From DATJLY01 sp963773665 (GTDB lineage Bacteria > Pseudomonadota > Alphaproteobacteria > ATCC43930 > CGMCC-115725), in NCBI GenBank assembly GCA_963773665.1, contig CAVZBZ010000002.1:992001-1056000 (forward strand): 64,000 nucleotides of DNA, given 5' to 3'. Both the position numbers and the translations under genes were made by a program. A model generated the notes under the pieces. The model saw nothing but the letters and a program-made list of their open reading frames with translations, did not search any database and was not told the origin of the DNA. Below, one piece after another: positions 61,224 to 64,000 of this stretch. Position 1 is the stretch's first letter; each line of letters starts with the position of its first letter.

Positions 61224-63552
61224 TCAGGACGGCGCGCGTTCGGCATCGCGGATGGCGCGCCACAGAATCTCGGGCGTTGCCGGCATCGCCACGTGGCGGA
61301 TGCCGAGGACGGAGAGCGCGTCGACGAGCGCGTTCGACACGGCCGGCAAGGCGCCGACGCAGCCCGCCTCGCCCGCGCCCTTGACGCCCAGGGGATTGGT
61401 CTTGGTCGGCACCGGATTGCTCTCGAGCCGGATCGCGCACAAATCGTCCGCGCGCGGCATCGCGTAATCCATAAACGAGCCGCTCAAGAGCTGCCCCTCC
61501 TTGTCGAAGCGGATGTCCTCGAGCAGCGCCTGGCCCACGCCCTGGACGATGCCGCCGCAGATCTGGCCTTCGAGCAGAAGCGGATTCATCACCGTGCCGA
61601 CATCGTCCACCACGGTATAGCGCAGGATGTCGACCTTGCCGGTCTCGCGGTCGATCTCGAGCTCGCAGACATGCGTGCCGTTCGGGAAATTGTCGATGGG
61701 CGCGCTGTAGACCGCGCTCTCGACGAGGCCCAGCTCCATCCCTTGCGGAAGATTGCGCGGCTCCAGGGAAGCGCGCGCGACCTCGGCGAGGGTGAGGGTG
61801 CGGTTCGATTTCGCCGACGCGAACACGCCCTCGGCGAAGGCCACGTCCTCGGCCGCGACCTGCATCATCTTGGCGGCGATGCGGCGCGCCTTGTCGATGA
61901 TCTTGTCGGTCGCGAGCAGGAAAGCCGAGCCGCCGATCGTGGCCGAGCGCGAGCCGCCGGTCCCTTCGCCGAACGCGACCTTGTCGGTGTCGCCCTGGAC
62001 ATAGCGCACGTCCTTGGGATCGATGCCGAGCCGGTCGCACACCAGTTGCTTGTAGATCGTCTCGTGCCCCTGCCCCTGCGTGATCGAGCCGGACAAGAGC
62101 GTCACGCCGCCGCCGCGGTCGAAGCGTATCTCGGCGCCCTCGAAGCCCGGGGCGGCGGCGCGCTCGATGCTGTTCGAGACGCCGAGGCCGCGCAGCTTGC
62201 CGCGCCTTTGCGCCTCCTCGCGCCGCGCCGCGAAGCCGGCGCGGTCGGCGAAGCCCAGCGCCATGATCCATGCCGCGCCGGAATTCGCCGCAATCGAAGG
62301 TGAAGGTGAGGCCGGTCTTGAACGGCATCGCCTCGGGCGGGATGAGATTGCGGCGGCGCAATTCGACCGGATCGACGCCGAGCTCGGAAGCGGCGAGATC
62401 GACCATGCGCTCGATCACGTAGGCGTATTCGGGCCTGCCGTTGCCGCGATATGCGCGCATCGGGTTGGTGTTGGTGAAGACGCCGGTCACGTCGGCATGG
62501 ATCGCGGGCGTGCGATAGACGCCGGCGAGCGTGCCCAGATTGCCGACGAACACGTTGCCGCCGGTCTGGAGATAGGCGCCGAGATTGGCGATGACCTTGA
62601 CGCGGAATCCGAGGAACGTGCCGTCGCGGTCGAGCGCCAGCTCGGCCGTCGTGAAATTGTCGCGCGCCTGCGCGTCGCCGAGGAACGCCTCGGAGCGCGT
62701 GCTGATCCATTTGACCGGACGCCCGACCGCCTTCGCGCCAAGCAGCACGAGCGCCACCTCGTTATAGACCGCGGACTTCATGCCGAAGCTGCCGCCGATG
62801 TCGCCGGCGACGACGCGGACGCGGCTTTCCGCGACCTTCAGCACCGAATGGGCCAGCTCGGCGCGGAAATTATGGGTGCGCTGCAAGGTCGTGTAGATGG
62901 TGTAGCGATCCTCGATGGCGTCGTATTCGCCGATCGAGCCGCGCGGCTCCATGGTGGCGCCGGTGACGCGGTTGATGACGAGATCGGCGCGCACCACGCG
63001 ATGGGCGCCGGCGAAGGCGGCATCGGTCTTGGCCTTGTCGCCTTCGAGATGGACGAAGCAGATATTGTCCGGGCAATCGTCCCACACGCGCGGCGCGCCC
63101 GGTGCGACCGCGTCCTTGCCGGAAACCACGGCCGCCAGCGGCTCGTAATCGACTTGGATCAGCTCGGCCGCGTCGGCCGCCTGGGCATAGGTCTCGGCCA
63201 CGACGAAGGCGACGTAATCGCCGACCCAGCGCACGCGGTCCTTGACCAGCGCCGGAAAGCGCGGGCGATAGAGCGGCGAGCCGTCGCGCCGCTTCGGCCC
63301 GGTCGGCACCGGCAGATCGCCCCAGCCCGACGCCTCCCAATCGGCGCCGGTGAGGATGGCGAGCACGCCCGGCGCGTCCTTGGCCCGCGCGGTGTCGATC
63401 TTGCGGATGCGCGCATGGGCGTGGCCGGCGCGCAGCACATAGCCATAAGCCATGCGCGGCAGCACCATGTCGTCGACATAGCGGCCGCCGCCGCGCAGGA
63501 GCCGCGGATCCTCGAAGCGCGGCACGCCTTGGCCAAGCGCGAACTGTCCCAT
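61224..63552 (-). pseudogene. Xanthine dehydrogenase/CO dehydrogenase-family molybdopterin subunit (frameshifted as read)
   Basis: Large catalytic subunit of a molybdenum hydroxylase. I read RFEDPRLLRGGGRYVDDMV at the start, GGSFGMK, MRAYRGNGRPE, TQGQGHETIYKQL, and the catalytic Glu in GVKGAGEAGCVG. An extra base near 62265 breaks the frame; without it the protein is 775 aa. The AYRGNGR loop is of the general hydroxylase type, not the AYRCSFR of true CO dehydrogenase. FAD and Fe-S subunits are not adjacent. ATG 63552 shares a base with the stop of the next gene. Confidence 0.9.
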
Positions 63553-64000
63553 CAGATTTTCTCCGCGACGATGATCTGCTCGACGATGCTGCCCTCGGCC
63601 GAGCATTTCTGCATGTTGCGCGCGCGCACCGCGTAGTCTCCGCGGCCGCCCATCGCGACATCGTTCCGCATGAGCGGCGGCTCGCCGCGCGCGGCGCGCG
63701 CCGCCATCTCGTTGCGGAACGCGAGGATGGCCGGCGTCTCGTCGATCACCTCGACGATGCGCAGGCCGGCGCCCTCCAGGCTGGCACGCATTTCCGCCGG
63801 GGCGACGAGGAAGCTCGACTGCGGATCGTTGGCCCACGGCATCGGGAAGATCGGCGATCCGGCCGGGCCGAGCTCCACCTCGGCGCAGACGAAGCGCCCG
63901 CCGCGCACCAGGACGCGCGCCATTTCGGCGGCGAGCTTCGGCTTGTCTTGGATGTTCATGGTGACGTTGTGGCACCAGACGCGATCGAAGCTGGCGTCCG
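63552..64000 (-). CDS. Class I SAM-dependent methyltransferase (5' end beyond window)
   Basis: The C-terminal 149 residues of a methyltransferase type 11/UbiE-like protein. DASFDRVWCHNVTMNIQDKPKLAAEM is the motif-II/post-II region and LVRGGRFVCAEVEL is motif III. SAM-binding motif I lies beyond the right edge. It overlaps the molybdenum hydroxylase gene by 1 bp (TGATG), which points to one transcript. Confidence 0.86.
   Translation of the reverse strand, partial: DASFDRVWCHNVTMNIQDKPKLAAEMARVLVRGGRFVCAEVELGPAGSPIFPMPWANDPQSSFLVAPAEMRASLEGAGLRIVEVIDETPAILAFRNEMAARAARGEPPLMRNDVAMGGRGDYAVRARNMQKCSAEGSIVEQIIVAEKI

Noticed and set aside
61224..63552. Carbon monoxide dehydrogenase large subunit (coxL form I)
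   Set aside because: The active-site loop reads AYRGNGR, not AYRCSFR, so true CO dehydrogenase is unlikely.
1..64000. CRISPR arrays, tRNA or rRNA genes, insertion sequences
   Set aside because: I saw no regularly spaced direct repeats, no tRNA cloverleaf or rRNA sequence, and no transposase frame.

Overview
The window is GC-rich, gene-dense bacterial DNA and looks like an alphaproteobacterial chromosome. Four things point that way: the gene set slt, dapA, smpB, NYN-domain gene, family-5 uracil-DNA glycosylase, rpoZ and relA/spoT; hopanoid genes of the hpnI/hpnK/hpnL type; extragenic palindromes of kinds common in rhizobial and sphingomonad genomes; and a small RNA resembling the alphaproteobacterial suhB/MmgR family. 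I cannot fix the order; Hyphomicrobiales or Rhodospirillales are the best guesses. There is no rRNA, tRNA, insertion sequence, prophage or CRISPR array.

Layout. 1-1.5 kb: relA/spoT (cut by the window edge) and rpoZ. 1.6-8.2 kb: accessory block with a VOC protein, a hybrid histidine kinase, an aconitase-family dehydratase pair, a periplasmic NMT1-like binding protein and a dienelactone hydrolase. 8.2-20.6 kb: mostly housekeeping (folK, NYN, udg, smpB, dapA, slt, M23 peptidase, small RNA, folP, folB), interrupted by an MFS transporter, a cytochrome c, a hydrolase and a PLP dehydratase. 20.6-31.5 kb: catabolic genes, including a ring-hydroxylating dioxygenase (alpha and beta), two flavin- or iron-dependent oxygenases, an esterase, a second NMT1-like binding protein, and two divergently transcribed copies of a Rieske ferredoxin plus amidohydrolase module. 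31.5-46.7 kb: PEP-CTERM protein, three MFS transporters, hydantoinase-type hyuA/hyuB, an orphan ABC ATPase, Gfo/Idh/MocA dehydrogenase, SMP-30 lactonase, a C13-peptidase lipoprotein and a VanA-like oxygenase. 46.7-56.7 kb: bluB, a CocE hydrolase, two cupins, a heme-oxygenase-fold protein, a UbiD decarboxylase, a gamma-glutamyltransferase homologue and an FAD monooxygenase. 56.7-59.7 kb: hpnL, hpnK, hpnI. 59.9-64 kb: luciferase-like monooxygenase, a molybdopterin hydroxylase large subunit and the end of a methyltransferase.

How the genes work together. The housekeeping block serves the stringent response, folate and lysine synthesis, trans-translation, DNA repair and murein turnover. The rest is a patchwork of uptake (four MFS carriers, two orphan binding proteins), ring or side-chain oxygenation, hydrolysis and decarboxylation, typical of a soil or water heterotroph using aromatic, amide or plant-derived compounds. 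No DNA-binding regulator is encoded anywhere; the only signalling protein is the hybrid kinase.

Quality caution. Six genes carry nine frameshifts in total, and every one is a +1 single-base insertion. Five lie in hyuA/hyuB and one in the neighbouring MFS gene. dapA is normally essential, so at least some are probably sequencing errors.
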